This document shows positions 5,843 to 5,857 of a DNA stretch of 5,857 nt, piece after piece (within the stretch, counting starts at the first letter, position 1; every line of letters begins with the position of its first letter). Source of the DNA: an uncultured Candidatus Saccharibacteria bacterium (GTDB lineage Bacteria; Patescibacteria; Saccharimonadia; Saccharimonadales; UBA6022); the NCBI GenBank assembly GCA_946479665.1, contig CAMLGO010000056.1:1-5857 (forward strand), given 5' to 3'. The position numbers and the translations under genes are program-made. The notes below the pieces were generated by a model that did not search any database, was not told where the DNA came from, and worked only from the letters and a program-made list of their open reading frames with translations.

Positions 5843-5857
5843 CTTCCGCCGTGGTTG

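Noticed and set aside
1..5857. CRISPR arrays, tRNA genes, insertion sequences
   Set aside because: No regularly spaced repeats, no tRNA-like cloverleaf with TTCGA arm, and no transposase motifs were seen on either strand.

Overview
The window looks like chromosomal DNA from a bacterium of roughly 50% GC. The membrane histidine kinase, the response regulator with a Pro/Gln/Ala-rich tail, the short intergenic gaps and the protein style remind me of Candidate Phyla Radiation genomes, most likely Candidatus Saccharibacteria (TM7). That placement is an impression from the protein sequences, not a phylogenetic result. The standard genetic code fits: no in-frame TGA interrupts the four large genes.

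All four large genes are on the minus strand, so they read from the right edge to the left. From the right: an incompletely seen transcription unit ends at a strong hairpin terminator (5748-5785). Directly after it lies a promoter (5736-5708) and a strong Shine-Dalgarno (5684-5679). These serve a three-gene operon: a six-helix membrane sensor histidine kinase with a PAS domain (3647-5611, probably longer at its N terminus), a receiver-domain response regulator without a DNA-binding domain (2662-3591), and an RsuA/RluB-type 23S rRNA pseudouridine synthase (1939-2640). Gaps are 55 and 21 bases. Kinase and regulator both end in long Pro/Gln/Ala-rich tails.

The 364-base gap 1575-1938 is not empty. 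It contains a small plus-strand open frame (1642-1830, 62 codons) that reads like a real protein, is followed by a hairpin with a U-run in its own direction (1863-1919), and has no ATG/GTG/TTG start, only ATT. It is convergent with rluB and divergent from der. der (153-1574), the double-GTPase ribosome assembly factor, has an extended -10 promoter so close to its ATG that its mRNA should be almost leaderless, and it ends in a 19-bp perfect hairpin that includes its stop codon.

Functionally the window combines ribosome maturation (Der, RluB) with an envelope signalling system. The least expected signals are the apparent non-canonical ATC/ATT starts, the hidden small gene and the paired low-complexity tails of the two-component proteins. 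No CRISPR array, tRNA, transposase or phage gene was seen.
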